From Marivirga lumbricoides (GTDB lineage Bacteria; Bacteroidota; Bacteroidia; Cytophagales; Cyclobacteriaceae), in assembly GCF_014636295.1 (NCBI RefSeq), contig NZ_BMEC01000002.1, positions 310,001-374,000 on the forward strand: a stretch of 64,000 nucleotides of DNA, written 5' to 3'. The notes under the pieces are model-generated. The model made no database searches. It had not been told where the DNA came from and saw nothing but the letters and a program-made list of their open reading frames with translations. Made by a program: the position numbers and the translations under genes. Positions 37,658-45,610 of this stretch are shown in pieces. Position 1 is the first letter of the stretch; each line of letters begins with the position of its first letter.

Positions 37658-38353
37658 CTATAACATTTCTTCCTCTGACCAAACCGTGTCTTGGAAATAG
37701 TTATTATTCTCTTCTTTGAAACTTCCAAGAAGCAAGGTCGTATCGGACAAACTTATTGTTAACCATGCACCACTATTGATAGAATATTCAAATTCCACCG
37801 AATCTTGAAGTATTTTCCCATGTATTCTACAGGGATAGTGTCCAAACATATAATGCCATTCCGGTCCGCTTATTTGAGATTCCCGGATATTTTTTTTTAC
37901 TTCCAATTTATTCAAATTCCAGTTGATGCATGTGGTTGTATCAGGATCAGAAGCTGGATATTGATTTAATTTTTGAAGGTTTATTATTTCAAAGTCACAG
38001 TTAAAGTCAAATATTGTAGTCTGTTTCCTGGTTATTGGTTGAAGTAAAATTGTGTCTATCGAGTTATTTTGAAAAGTTATCTTTTCTGGTTCATATCCTT
38101 CTTTATTAAAATACATAGTAATTTCATCACATGTTCCCGCTATTCCATCAACCTCATAGTCTTCATTTTTTCCCGTCATAGTTTTCCTGTTAAAAGGATT
38201 ATCCAAATCAGTTGTATCTGTTTTTCCTATTGCTACATCTTGAATAGGCTTTTTAGTCACTTTGTCTAATACAATGCCAGATAAATGGTATTGACAATCG
38301 CAGGCGGTCAAAGTCAAGAATAGAATAAATATTATTTGAAATTTTTGTTTCAC
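37658..38353 (-). CDS. Hypothetical lipoprotein with carboxypeptidase-regulatory-like domain
   Basis: The 231-residue protein has a lipobox (FLTLTACDCQ). Directly after it, HLSGIVLDKVTKKPIQDVAI starts a CarboxypepD_reg-like beta-sandwich of about 90 residues, a common surface-adhesion module in Bacteroidota. The rest (after about 115) is unassigned and ends with DTVWSEEEML. It starts 12 bp after its upstream neighbour ends, so the two form one unit. Confidence 0.65.
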   Translation of the reverse strand: MKQKFQIIFILFLTLTACDCQYHLSGIVLDKVTKKPIQDVAIGKTDTTDLDNPFNRKTMTGKNEDYEVDGIAGTCDEITMYFNKEGYEPEKITFQNNSIDTILLQPITRKQTTIFDFNCDFEIINLQKLNQYPASDPDTTTCINWNLNKLEVKKNIRESQISGPEWHYMFGHYPCRIHGKILQDSVEFEYSINSGAWLTISLSDTTLLLGSFKEENNNYFQDTVWSEEEML

Positions 38354-38365
38354 GAATCCAATACC

Positions 38366-38908
38366 TTAACAAGTCTGATGAAAATAAGCATATTCGTTCC
38401 CATCCCAATAAATTTGGCCTCCACCCACTTCTGATTTTTCAATTTGTAATGACGGATTTTCTAGAATAAGCTCTCCCTTTTCTCCTGTCCCCGTATTTTC
38501 TCCAAGTCCCGCTTCATTGACTTTCTCAACATTAACCTTCCAAAGGTCAATATAGCTCATGTCATCAGAGACTCCGTTTTTAACTTTAGTCCCTGCCCCC
38601 AGAATATGTACTTCATTGCTCTTTCTGTGGATTATTGCAAATCCAACTTTTCCCGTTTTGATTTCCATAATTGGAACAGCAATATCTAGTTTTCCATCCC
38701 CATTAAAATCAGCTTGCAGATTAAGGGGATTGAGCCTGTTATCAATTTTGTAGCCCTGATTTAAAATTAGTCCATTCAATATATTGTTTTCAAAAAGCCA
38801 TTGAGGTAGACTACTTTTAATATAATTTTCACCCTGATCATCTTGCCCAAATCCATAGTTTGATATCAGAAATAATGATATTGCAAAAATCAGTGTTAAA
38901 TGTTTCAT
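38366..38908 (-). CDS. Exported VCBS/FG-GAP-like protein
   Basis: The 180-residue protein has a signal peptide (FLISNYGFGQ). It contains a single calcium-type loop LQADFNGDGKLDIAVPI (D-x-N-x-D-G-x-x-D), as found in FG-GAP/VCBS repeats, followed by a strand-rich region. One repeat is too few for a propeller, so it may be a small calcium-binding periplasmic protein. It runs into the following lipoprotein gene after 12 bp. Confidence 0.65.
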   Translation of the reverse strand: MKHLTLIFAISLFLISNYGFGQDDQGENYIKSSLPQWLFENNILNGLILNQGYKIDNRLNPLNLQADFNGDGKLDIAVPIMEIKTGKVGFAIIHRKSNEVHILGAGTKVKNGVSDDMSYIDLWKVNVEKVNEAGLGENTGTGEKGELILENPSLQIEKSEVGGGQIYWDGNEYAYFHQTC

Positions 38909-38972
38909 CGTCTTTTATATTTTTTGTCTCCGATAGCTTATAAAGTAGTTTTCTAAGCTTTATTGAGCATAA

Positions 38973-39094
38973 GCTACAACGCTCAAATAAAAAGAGTATG
39001 CACTCTCCTGCTGCAAAGAGCACTGAAGTTTTTGATTCGCAATTCTTACAAAAAAGGCTATTATCACCAAATTCATTTTAGAAAATGTTGTAAC
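38973..39094 (-). other. Possible attC-like site after the Kelch gene
   Basis: On the minus strand GTTACAAC (39094-39087) starts 3 bp after the stop of 39098-40402, and GTTGTAGC (38980-38973) closes a 122-bp stretch. The two boxes are complementary at seven of eight positions. Inner arms are weak. The size and placement match the better site at 31978-32097. Confidence 0.35.
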
Positions 39095-39097
39095 CTT

Positions 39098-40402
39098 TTA
39101 ATTAGGTATAAACTCCCAAAAGTCCTGATATCGATTAGTATCATTATTGTAGGATCTATTTTCACCTAAACCCATAAATGCTCTTCCTTCAATAACAAAT
39201 GAAACGCCACCGCTTCTTCCCAGAAAATTTATATCGTTATTTTCATCTACAAAAACAGGGTATGTTTGTGGAATCCATACTCCTTCATCAGGCTTATACT
39301 CGTAGAAGTCAAATTGACTTTTTACATCAATGCCAGGAGCAAGTACAAATTCACCATATCCCAAGCCAATAAAAACTCTATCACTGATTTGAAAACATAT
39401 CATCTCTTGTCTGTCGCATCCATATCCTCGATCATTAACCAGCTTTCCCCAATAGCTAAAAGACTGCTCATCGGTATTGTATTTTACAATACCCAGGTCA
39501 TCATTTCCACTAATATCGCCTCCGACAATAAATCCAGAACTACCTAAAGAAAATCCGGAAGCATAGGCTCTATTAAATACATGTTGCTTTGAAGGGTAAC
39601 TCCATTTCATCGTCTCAAAATCAAATTCAATTAAGAGTTGATTCAGTCTTCTTTCTCCACCAGCAAAATACACCTTCTCTCCAACAACAAAGGAAGCCAT
39701 GCCATCGCAGCCCCAAACCCTTGAAGATTTATTAGTGTTAGCATGCTCTATTAATTCCCATTCATCTAGTTCTGCTTGATAATGCCACAAGTCTGTACAA
39801 AATACATAGGCTTCCCCTCCTTTCACGAAACTTGTAGGAGCCGGAGCGTAAAAGGGCGCATCATTTTTTCTCTCCCAAGTATCAGTAGAAGGAATGTATT
39901 CCCACACTTGACTTTCCTTCACAATATATCCTTTGCCATTAATTGAAAAACCAGTGGCATTTACCAAGGGGTCTCCTGGAAAATCCTTTAATTTTTTCCA
40001 AGTGCCTGGCTTTGTAGTAAATGATATTTCATTTGCATAGTACACTTGATTATTCATCTGAATGAAGGCCTTTACATAATAAGTTGTATTTCCGATTAAA
40101 TTCTTGACGAAGGAAGAAAAGGCATAGTTAGGCTTCTTAACACCTATTCTTATTATTTCGGAATTAGGGTTATCGAGAGAATTATCTGGAGAAGTGGACC
40201 ATACAAAACCATGATCTTCAATTAAGTCAATAATTTGATTTTCTTGCACTTCATCAATTTCAGCATTGAAGTAGGTATAACTCAGTGGTGGAGCTTCCAA
40301 TTGAGACGTTTCAAAAATAGGTACTACTTCTGGATTCTTCTCATCACAAGAAAAGAGCAGCAGTAAGGAAGCTAGCCAACCTATAAGTATTTTATTTTTC
40401 AT
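39098..40402 (-). CDS. Kelch-repeat lipoprotein
   Basis: The 434-residue protein has a lipobox (LASLLLLFSCDEKNP). Residues about 20-135 form a fibronectin-like domain (ISFTTKPGTWKKL marks its end). From about 140 on, Kelch blades appear: WEYIPSTDTWERKNDAPF, VYFAGGERRLNQLLIEFD, GFIVGGDISGNDDLG and FYEYKPDEGVWIPQTYP. Similar Bacteroidota proteins are called IPT/TIG or Kelch lipoproteins with unknown ligands. It lies 44 bp after 40447-40950. Confidence 0.8.
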   Translation of the reverse strand: MKNKILIGWLASLLLLFSCDEKNPEVVPIFETSQLEAPPLSYTYFNAEIDEVQENQIIDLIEDHGFVWSTSPDNSLDNPNSEIIRIGVKKPNYAFSSFVKNLIGNTTYYVKAFIQMNNQVYYANEISFTTKPGTWKKLKDFPGDPLVNATGFSINGKGYIVKESQVWEYIPSTDTWERKNDAPFYAPAPTSFVKGGEAYVFCTDLWHYQAELDEWELIEHANTNKSSRVWGCDGMASFVVGEKVYFAGGERRLNQLLIEFDFETMKWSYPSKQHVFNRAYASGFSLGSSGFIVGGDISGNDDLGIVKYNTDEQSFSYWGKLVNDRGYGCDRQEMICFQISDRVFIGLGYGEFVLAPGIDVKSQFDFYEYKPDEGVWIPQTYPVFVDENNDINFLGRSGGVSFVIEGRAFMGLGENRSYNNDTNRYQDFWEFIPN

Positions 40403-40446
40403 TCGTATTTATTATATACTTTGCTATGTACAGGCTTTTTTTATTT

Positions 40447-40950
40447 TTACTTTCTCCACCATTGGGTTAGTTCTTCATTTTTTAATTTGTCCACCTTTGG
40501 ACAAAGGTAGAGCCCTAAATCTATAGGCTGGTTTTCCTTGTAGGATTGAATGAAAAGTCTTGCAAACCCGCCAATCTCTGCGTAATCGTCAATTGGTATA
40601 TAAGAGGAAAGAGGATTTAGAAAGCAAGCACATTTTTCGGTTGATTGAATTAAATTCATCAAAGTATCAATGTCATTTCTTTTGACCCAGTCGTTGGAAA
40701 ATTTGTCGATCATTGTAAGTACTCTAAATAATGTATCTCCGTGTTCCCCATCTCTAATTCTAACTTCTTCTATGAAAGAAAGCGGGGTATAATCCTCTGG
40801 CTCTGGCCAATTGTACTTTTTCTGTTTGATTTGTTCGGTTGTAGTCTCTGTAGACATGTCCTCACCAATCCCTTGATTGTTCGAGGTTGATAGACATGAG
40901 ACTAATAAAGTGAGCATCGGAATTACAATATTTTTAACTGCTCTTATCAA
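40447..40950 (-). CDS. Hypothetical lipoprotein
   Basis: The 167-residue protein has a lipobox (MLTLLVSCLST). The mature part includes LSFIEEVRIRDGEHGDTLFRVL and a Cys pair region KCACFLNP, with no family I recognise. It is the first gene after the GTTGTGC core at 40976-40982 and the leader copy at 41027-41177, which makes it the leader-proximal gene of this part of the array. Confidence 0.6.
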   Translation of the reverse strand: MIRAVKNIVIPMLTLLVSCLSTSNNQGIGEDMSTETTTEQIKQKKYNWPEPEDYTPLSFIEEVRIRDGEHGDTLFRVLTMIDKFSNDWVKRNDIDTLMNLIQSTEKCACFLNPLSSYIPIDDYAEIGGFARLFIQSYKENQPIDLGLYLCPKVDKLKNEELTQWWRK

Positions 40951-40975
40951 CGTGATCGGTTTCTTTTCAGCTTGT

Positions 40976-41015
40976 GCACAACATTCGGTGATAACATAAA
41001 AGTTTTCATTATATC
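40976..41015 (-). other. attI-like site, copy of the site beside the recombinase
   Basis: The 25 bases at 40991-41015 (minus strand, beginning GATATAATGAAAAC) match 63559-63583 at 24 positions. Eight bases on, GTTGTGC (40982-40976) corresponds to GTTAGGC beside the recombinase (nine bases on), and both continue ACAA. A chance match of this length in 64 kb is not credible. It lies immediately upstream of a gene, as attI or a cassette junction would. Confidence 0.75.
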
Positions 41016-41026
41016 TTTTATAGTTT

Positions 41027-41177
41027 TAACCGACAACAAATAAATGTAATTACTTACAAACATTTACAATCAGCTTGCTTTCGGTTACTACATTTAAAGT
41101 ATCGAACATAGTTTCTTCTTTCTTTAAATCCTAACTATTCATCGATAGCACAGCAAAATATCTATAAGTAGGTAGTA
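41027..41177 (-). repeat. Direct repeat leader, copy 2
   Basis: This 151-bp sequence is the partner of 34027-34178, in the same orientation and almost the same length. It stands 45 bp before the GTTGTGC core (49 bp for the other copy). Recombination between the copies would remove the 7 kb between them. A promoter role is plausible but no consensus boxes were assigned. Confidence 0.8.
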
Positions 41178-41480
41178 TTTTTTGGGAAAATGAGGGAAAG
41201 GGTTGAAAGAGGGATTTATCTAATGAATACCCCCTGCCCCCTTTGAAAAAAAGGGGGAGTGATCAGTTTCAATAAATTTCCAACATAGGTTAGCCATTTT
41301 TGCCGTGAGCTTAAACCCGTTCCGAATCTCTTTCAGAGATCCGCCCTTCTCTTTTCTCAAGAGAAGGGAATATTGAAAATCATCTATAAAATTCTATTCT
41401 CGTAATGTCATTCTTTACACAATAAATCTCCTTAAAAAAAAGCAGGCTCATTCGACTGGGTGAGCTCTGTAAAGGTATCA
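41178..41480. other. Intergenic region with hairpins near the MFS gene
   Basis: The stretch holds a CCCCCTTT / AAAGGGGG hairpin at 41237-41257, which recurs at 42880-42900 beyond the MFS gene, and a CCCTTCTC / GAGAAGGG hairpin at about 41342-41368. The paired hairpins flank the MFS gene and look like dispersed repeat ends. Nothing else is recognisable. Confidence 0.5.
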
Positions 41481-42797
41481 CTACTCCAACACCTCCACGT
41501 TTTTGGGCACCTGGGTTACTACCACTAAAACACCTAGTGCAGCCATCACTGCCCCGGCAATAAAAGGAACAACATAGCCAAACCTTACTGCATAGCCTGA
41601 AACAAACGATCCCAAAGAAATACCCAGTCCGAAGGCCATGGTTACCACCGACAGCTGGGAGCCGGTGCGTCCCTCTTCTGCTAAGTCGCCAGCCAGTGCC
41701 AGGGCAGGTGCAAAAACCATTGCTGCGCAAATACCCTGCATAGCACGTGCTGTTATCAATTGCCAGGGTTCAGTCACTAATCCTTCTGAAAAAACGATAG
41801 GCACCAGTCCTATTAAGCCAATAACGATAAATATCCTTCTTCCAAACCGGTCGCTTGCTTTCCCAATGATAGGCTGACTAATAGCCAGGGCGGCTATCAA
41901 CGCACTAAACTCCAGAGAAAACTTAAAGGCGCCTTGAGATAATCTTTGGTTGGTTTCTGCCTCAATAGGCGCCAGCAGTGAAAACCCAAAACTCATTACC
42001 AAAGTGGCAAGTGCTAGTGCAAAAATAGGATCTAAAAGCTTTCCTTCTTCTTTAGCCTTCACACGAATCTTCATTTTTCTTTTGCTGGGCTTTGTTTCTT
42101 CAGGGTCAGTTACCAGGAAGGCTACCAGTAAAGCACTCACTAAAGCTGCCAATGAGGCCAAACAGAATGAGGCGACAAATCCGTCAATCTCACCAAATAA
42201 AGGTATATGATAAGGTCCGTTTTCAACAAGAACGCCACTGGCTAGAGGGCCAATTCCAAAGCCAATTAACCGGAAGGTGTTGTATATGCCCATGTTGTTA
42301 CCTCTGGTCTTATTTGTACTTACTTCACTTACCAGTGCCAGGCTGGCTGTAATGGTAAAAGCAGCGGCCAGCCCTTGCGCAGTGCGAATGACCATGAGTA
42401 AGGTGTAGCTGTGAGCCAAAGAATAGGAAAAATTGGCTAAGGTAAAAATAACCAGGCCGAGTAATACAAACAGCTTCCGCTTGCCTAATTTATCAGACAA
42501 CCCGCCTGTGAAAGGCTGAGAAACACTGGTGATTAAACCGAAAAGACCCAGCAAAAGACCAGTCACCAGAGTTTCAGTCAATCCGAAAAAGTCACCACTC
42601 ACACTTTTGCTTGCAATGTATAAGGGTAGTACTACAATCAGAAAAGAATTGCCCATGGCATCAGCCATTCTTGCAATACCTAACACTACTACCCTTTTGT
42701 CTGTCCCGAATATTTTTGTGATTTTACTTTTCTCCAATCTTAGATTTTTTCTACTGCAGTGAATGAGATGACATTTTCTTTGCAGCAGAGTTGACAA
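41481..42797 (-). CDS. MFS transporter
   Basis: The 438-residue protein has 12 hydrophobic helices. The start region MSTLLQRKCHLIHCSRKN is basic and may be non-native; a later start before RMADAMGNSFLIVVLPLYIAS would still give all helices. The loop 2-3 signature appears as GLFGLITSVSQPFTGGLSDKLGKRKLF, typical of the major facilitator superfamily, and the mirror loop is QPIIGKASDRFGRR. It is probably a drug/H+ or sugar exporter. Substrate unknown. Confidence 0.88.
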   Translation of the reverse strand: MSTLLQRKCHLIHCSRKNLRLEKSKITKIFGTDKRVVVLGIARMADAMGNSFLIVVLPLYIASKSVSGDFFGLTETLVTGLLLGLFGLITSVSQPFTGGLSDKLGKRKLFVLLGLVIFTLANFSYSLAHSYTLLMVIRTAQGLAAAFTITASLALVSEVSTNKTRGNNMGIYNTFRLIGFGIGPLASGVLVENGPYHIPLFGEIDGFVASFCLASLAALVSALLVAFLVTDPEETKPSKRKMKIRVKAKEEGKLLDPIFALALATLVMSFGFSLLAPIEAETNQRLSQGAFKFSLEFSALIAALAISQPIIGKASDRFGRRIFIVIGLIGLVPIVFSEGLVTEPWQLITARAMQGICAAMVFAPALALAGDLAEEGRTGSQLSVVTMAFGLGISLGSFVSGYAVRFGYVVPFIAGAVMAALGVLVVVTQVPKNVEVLE

Positions 42798-42879
42798 TAT
42801 TTCCTATAGTTTAACTTATAAGAGGAGAGATGGTTTTCATTTTTACCAATAGGTTTTATAATCGCGGTAATCCCCCCAG

Positions 42880-42900
42880 CCCCCTTTGAAGGAAAGGGGG
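42880..42900. repeat. CCCCCTTT/AAAGGGGG hairpin
   Basis: Same hairpin as at 41237-41257, and both are followed by AGTG. They flank the MFS gene. Confidence 0.6.
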
Positions 42901-42962
42901 AGTGTTTTATTAAGTTAAACGAATCTGGTTGCAATGAATGCCAAAGGGCTGCCAGGCCAGAG

Positions 42963-43110
42963 TTTTATGAGGCACGAGGAAAATATCAGGAATCTTTTAA
43001 ACGATGCGAAAGCATTGTTAACTATGCTAGAAGATTAAAGATATTCAAACCTGTGGTTTAAATCAACAGATTCCCTTCTGCAAGGGAATAGCCTGCCCCG
43101 CAATTAAAGC
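42963..43110 (+). repeat. MITE-like repeat, copy 1 (decayed)
   Basis: The body contains AATCTTTTAAACGATGCGAA, then TTTAAATCAACAGATTCCCT, shared with the other copies. The 5' terminus is degraded. It is part of the 42.9-44.2 kb cluster and shows no coding content. Confidence 0.75.
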
Positions 43111-43210
43111 AGGAAAGTGCTAATGCTATTGTGCATTTAACTTAAAAAAAGTAAGTTCTTTTCACATGCTAGTCAAGCAGCCATTAACACTCGAAATCTC
43201 AACCATCTTC

Positions 43211-43385
43211 GTCATTCCAGAATTTTGCGAGGCACGAGTAAAATATCAGGAATCTTTTCAACAATGCGAAAGCTTTGTTATCAAAAACTAGCAGACTGGT
43301 GGTATTCAAACCTGCGGTTTAAATCAACAGATTCCCTTCTGCAAGGGAATAGCCTGTCCCGCAATTTAAGCGGGAACGTTCTAAT
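43211..43385 (+). repeat. MITE-like repeat, copy 2
   Basis: Begins GTCATTCCAGAATTTTGCGA, has the shared body, and ends with a GTCCCGCAATTTAAGCGGGA hairpin and GTTCTAAT. It lies just downstream of the GIY-YIG gene. Confidence 0.8.
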
Positions 43386-43410
43386 AACACTTTATGTTTA
43401 CATCATACTT

Positions 43411-43713
43411 CTACTTCATTTCGGCAACTTCATCATACAAGTCTTTGAAAAGCGGATTTTGCTCACGGATTAAATCTATCTTCCACTGACGATTCCACTT
43501 CTTTAATACCTTCTCTCTTTCAATCGCTTCTTCAATGGACTCAAAAAACTCATAATAAATCAGATCAGAGCAATGATACTTTTTAGTAAACTCCGAACCC
43601 TCCTCAAACTTATGTTGGTAGCTCCTTTCAGCTAAATTGGAAGTTATACCAATATAGAGTGTACTTCTTGTTACGTTACTTACTATATAAACATATCCAC
43701 CTTTTGCTCCCAT
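43411..43713 (-). CDS. GIY-YIG nuclease-domain protein
   Basis: The 100-residue protein is a single GIY-YIG domain: GYVYIVSN (the GIY-like strand) and STLYIGITSNLAER (the YIG strand, with the conserved Arg), then the metal-binding Glu near FESIEEAIEREKVLKKW. This is the UPF0213 type, of uncertain biological role. It is embedded in the MITE-like repeat cluster (copies on both sides), an arrangement that hints at a link with the repeats. The catalytic residues appear intact. Confidence 0.9.
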   Translation of the reverse strand: MGAKGGYVYIVSNVTRSTLYIGITSNLAERSYQHKFEEGSEFTKKYHCSDLIYYEFFESIEEAIEREKVLKKWNRQWKIDLIREQNPLFKDLYDEVAEMK

Positions 43714-43818
43714 AGGCCTTCAATATAATAGCTTTAAAGAACGTTGGAAATATCAAAACCTTAATATATTTAGAAAAATAATCAAAGAAAAACCAAACGC
43801 AAAATCTGTCCCGGAACA

Positions 43819-43964
43819 GTCATTCCCGAAGGTTTCGAAGAGTAGCGAAGAAAGCTATCGGGAATCTTTTAAACGATGCGAAAGCATTGTTAACTATGCT
43901 AGAAGATAAGAGTTATTTAAACCTGCGGTTTAAATCAACAGATTCCCTTCTGCAAGGGAATGAC
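43819..43964 (+). repeat. MITE-like repeat, copy 3 (complete)
   Basis: A 146-bp element with perfect 9-bp terminal inverted repeats GTCATTCCC / GGGAATGAC. It carries CGAAGGTTTCGAAGAGTAGC and the shared internal blocks. It has no coding capacity, and is non-autonomous. Confidence 0.85.
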
Positions 43965-44059
43965 GTTCTAATTCTATTTTTCATTACGAGTATCATTTAA
44001 TATCCTATAATTTCAGATTACACTTTTGATAGCATCCAACAACAATACTTTCAGATACC

Positions 44060-44190
44060 GTCATTCCCGAAGGTTTCGAAGTGCAGCGGAGAAAGCTATC
44101 GGGAATCTTTTAAACGATGCGAAAGCATTGTTATTTGATATTAGAGATGATTTCACGATTAATGATCAGCATAAGTCACGCAGGAATGAC
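44060..44190 (+). repeat. MITE-like repeat, copy 4 (internally truncated)
   Basis: Starts GTCATTCCCGAAGGTTTCGA and shares about 75 bp with copy 3, then diverges and ends GGAATGAC. It ends 8 bp from the 3' end of the MpaB-like gene and could contribute to its transcript end. Confidence 0.75.
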
Positions 44191-44198
44191 ATTACTCC

Positions 44199-44960
44199 TC
44201 AAGCATCCAGGGCTTCAATTTCCTTTTTGTACTTAGGGGGAAGGATAGCTGCTCTTAACACTGCATCAGCTTTCACTAGCCTACTTAATTTATACATACC
44301 CACCACTGGTTGCAAAAGAGAAAACTTGCGGAAACCGAGCAAATAATTTACCCTCTCAGGCACTACTAATGTTTGTGCTTCCAGCAATATACTGTACCGA
44401 ATTATACCCACGTGCTTTCTGTATTGCCTGAATAAATCAGCAGTATACTTACTGTAGTGTAAATTCTCTTTCAAGTGTTCATGGCGCATCTGCTGCCATG
44501 CTTCAAAGTTAGTAGGCAAGCCTTTTAATCCCATTCTCTCCCCTACCCTGTTGAATACACGAAATACTTCATTTTTCTCCCCACTATTCATCTTCCTCTC
44601 CAATACCTCAAATGCCCTGATGGAATAATCAATGAGCATAAAAAGTACATCTCTATAGGCCCAGTCAGGAATGGAAGCACCTCGATTTGCCTCCACTTTG
44701 GCGTGTATGGCAGACATAACATCAATGGTTTTCAAAGCTGCCTGCTTCTCAGAAAAAACGATTGACCGGGCATACGTAACAGTGGAAAATAACCTTCCCA
44801 TCGGGTCAGCCGGAAGCCTTCCCGTAAAATATAGCCAATCTACTGCTTTATTCAGTGCAAACTCTGCTGAGGCACCTGCAAATATGAATAATATGATATC
44901 ACTCTTTCCCCAGATCTTCCGGACTATAGAGTTTTGATCAACAAAATATTCAGTACTCAT
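44199..44960 (-). CDS. MpaB-like (DUF2236) oxygenase-family protein
   Basis: The 253-residue helical protein carries the DUF2236/MpaB blocks: ALNKAVDWLYFTGRLPADPMGRLFSTV near the N-terminus, then MSAIHAKVEANRGASIPDWAYRDVL. Family members such as MpaB and latex-clearing proteins bind heme b through conserved His and cleave unsaturated hydrocarbons. Here a His is present in SAIHAKVE and other candidates follow. The actual substrate is unknown. It is followed by a DUF2809 gene on the upstream side, 27 bp away. Confidence 0.8.
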   Translation of the reverse strand: MSTEYFVDQNSIVRKIWGKSDIILFIFAGASAEFALNKAVDWLYFTGRLPADPMGRLFSTVTYARSIVFSEKQAALKTIDVMSAIHAKVEANRGASIPDWAYRDVLFMLIDYSIRAFEVLERKMNSGEKNEVFRVFNRVGERMGLKGLPTNFEAWQQMRHEHLKENLHYSKYTADLFRQYRKHVGIIRYSILLEAQTLVVPERVNYLLGFRKFSLLQPVVGMYKLSRLVKADAVLRAAILPPKYKKEIEALDA

Positions 44961-44987
44961 ATATCTTTATCAAATTTTACAGACTTT

Positions 44988-45392
44988 TTAAACAGGGGCA
45001 TTCGCTGTAGTGAAGGACAGTTTTTTCCCTAATCCGTACTTTTCCACCAACAGCAAAATAACAATTCCTGCTGTATATGCTACTAAATCAATCCAGGCAA
45101 AAGAAGTTCCAATGACTATTCTGGCAATGCGTGAATCCCCCAGCCCCAGCAGTTCTACAATTTTGAAAAACTGCAGCATTTCTATGGTAAAGGAAAGAGC
45201 AAGTACAAATAAAGCAACTGGCAAAACAGCAAGATCCAGGAATGACTTGATAAAGGTATAGATGAGAATCACCACCAACACATCGCCCAGGTAAGGTCGC
45301 ACAAAATTATCATGGACATAAAGTGCTATGAGTACTTCAGTAATAAATAGAATGACAGTTAAAAGAAAGTAGTATTTGTTGAATTTTAGCAT
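44988..45392 (-). CDS. DUF2809 membrane protein
   Basis: The 134-residue protein has four hydrophobic helices and the DUF2809 core VRPYLGDVLVVILIYTFIKS followed by FTIEMLQFFKIVELLGLGDS and a final WIDLVAYTAGIVILLLVE. The family is uncharacterised. It runs toward the MpaB-like gene, 27 bp apart, and may form an operon with it. Confidence 0.88.
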   Translation of the reverse strand: MLKFNKYYFLLTVILFITEVLIALYVHDNFVRPYLGDVLVVILIYTFIKSFLDLAVLPVALFVLALSFTIEMLQFFKIVELLGLGDSRIARIVIGTSFAWIDLVAYTAGIVILLLVEKYGLGKKLSFTTANAPV

Positions 45393-45610
45393 GATATTTT
45401 AATTAAGAATACAAATTTATAAAAAGTACTTTGTATTTCAAAGTTAATTTATTTTTCTATTCTTTTGATTAATTAGTAAAATTTAAAATAGGATTTAACA
45501 TTTAATTTTATTCAAAGAACCTTTAACCTGCTCATATCCAAAGCATAATAATATGCATGAATGTAAATTAGAAAAATAGTATTAAATTCATCTCAGCTAT
45601 TTTCTCTATC

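Noticed and set aside
31978-41177. The array as an ordinary genomic island inserted at a tRNA
   Set aside because: No tRNA, phage genes or island-type integrase border the region; the cassette pattern explains the gene spacing better.
41380-41730. Minus-strand 116-codon open frame overlapping the MFS gene end
   Set aside because: It lies in another frame of the MFS transporter and gives a Cys- and Arg-rich sequence of no domain.
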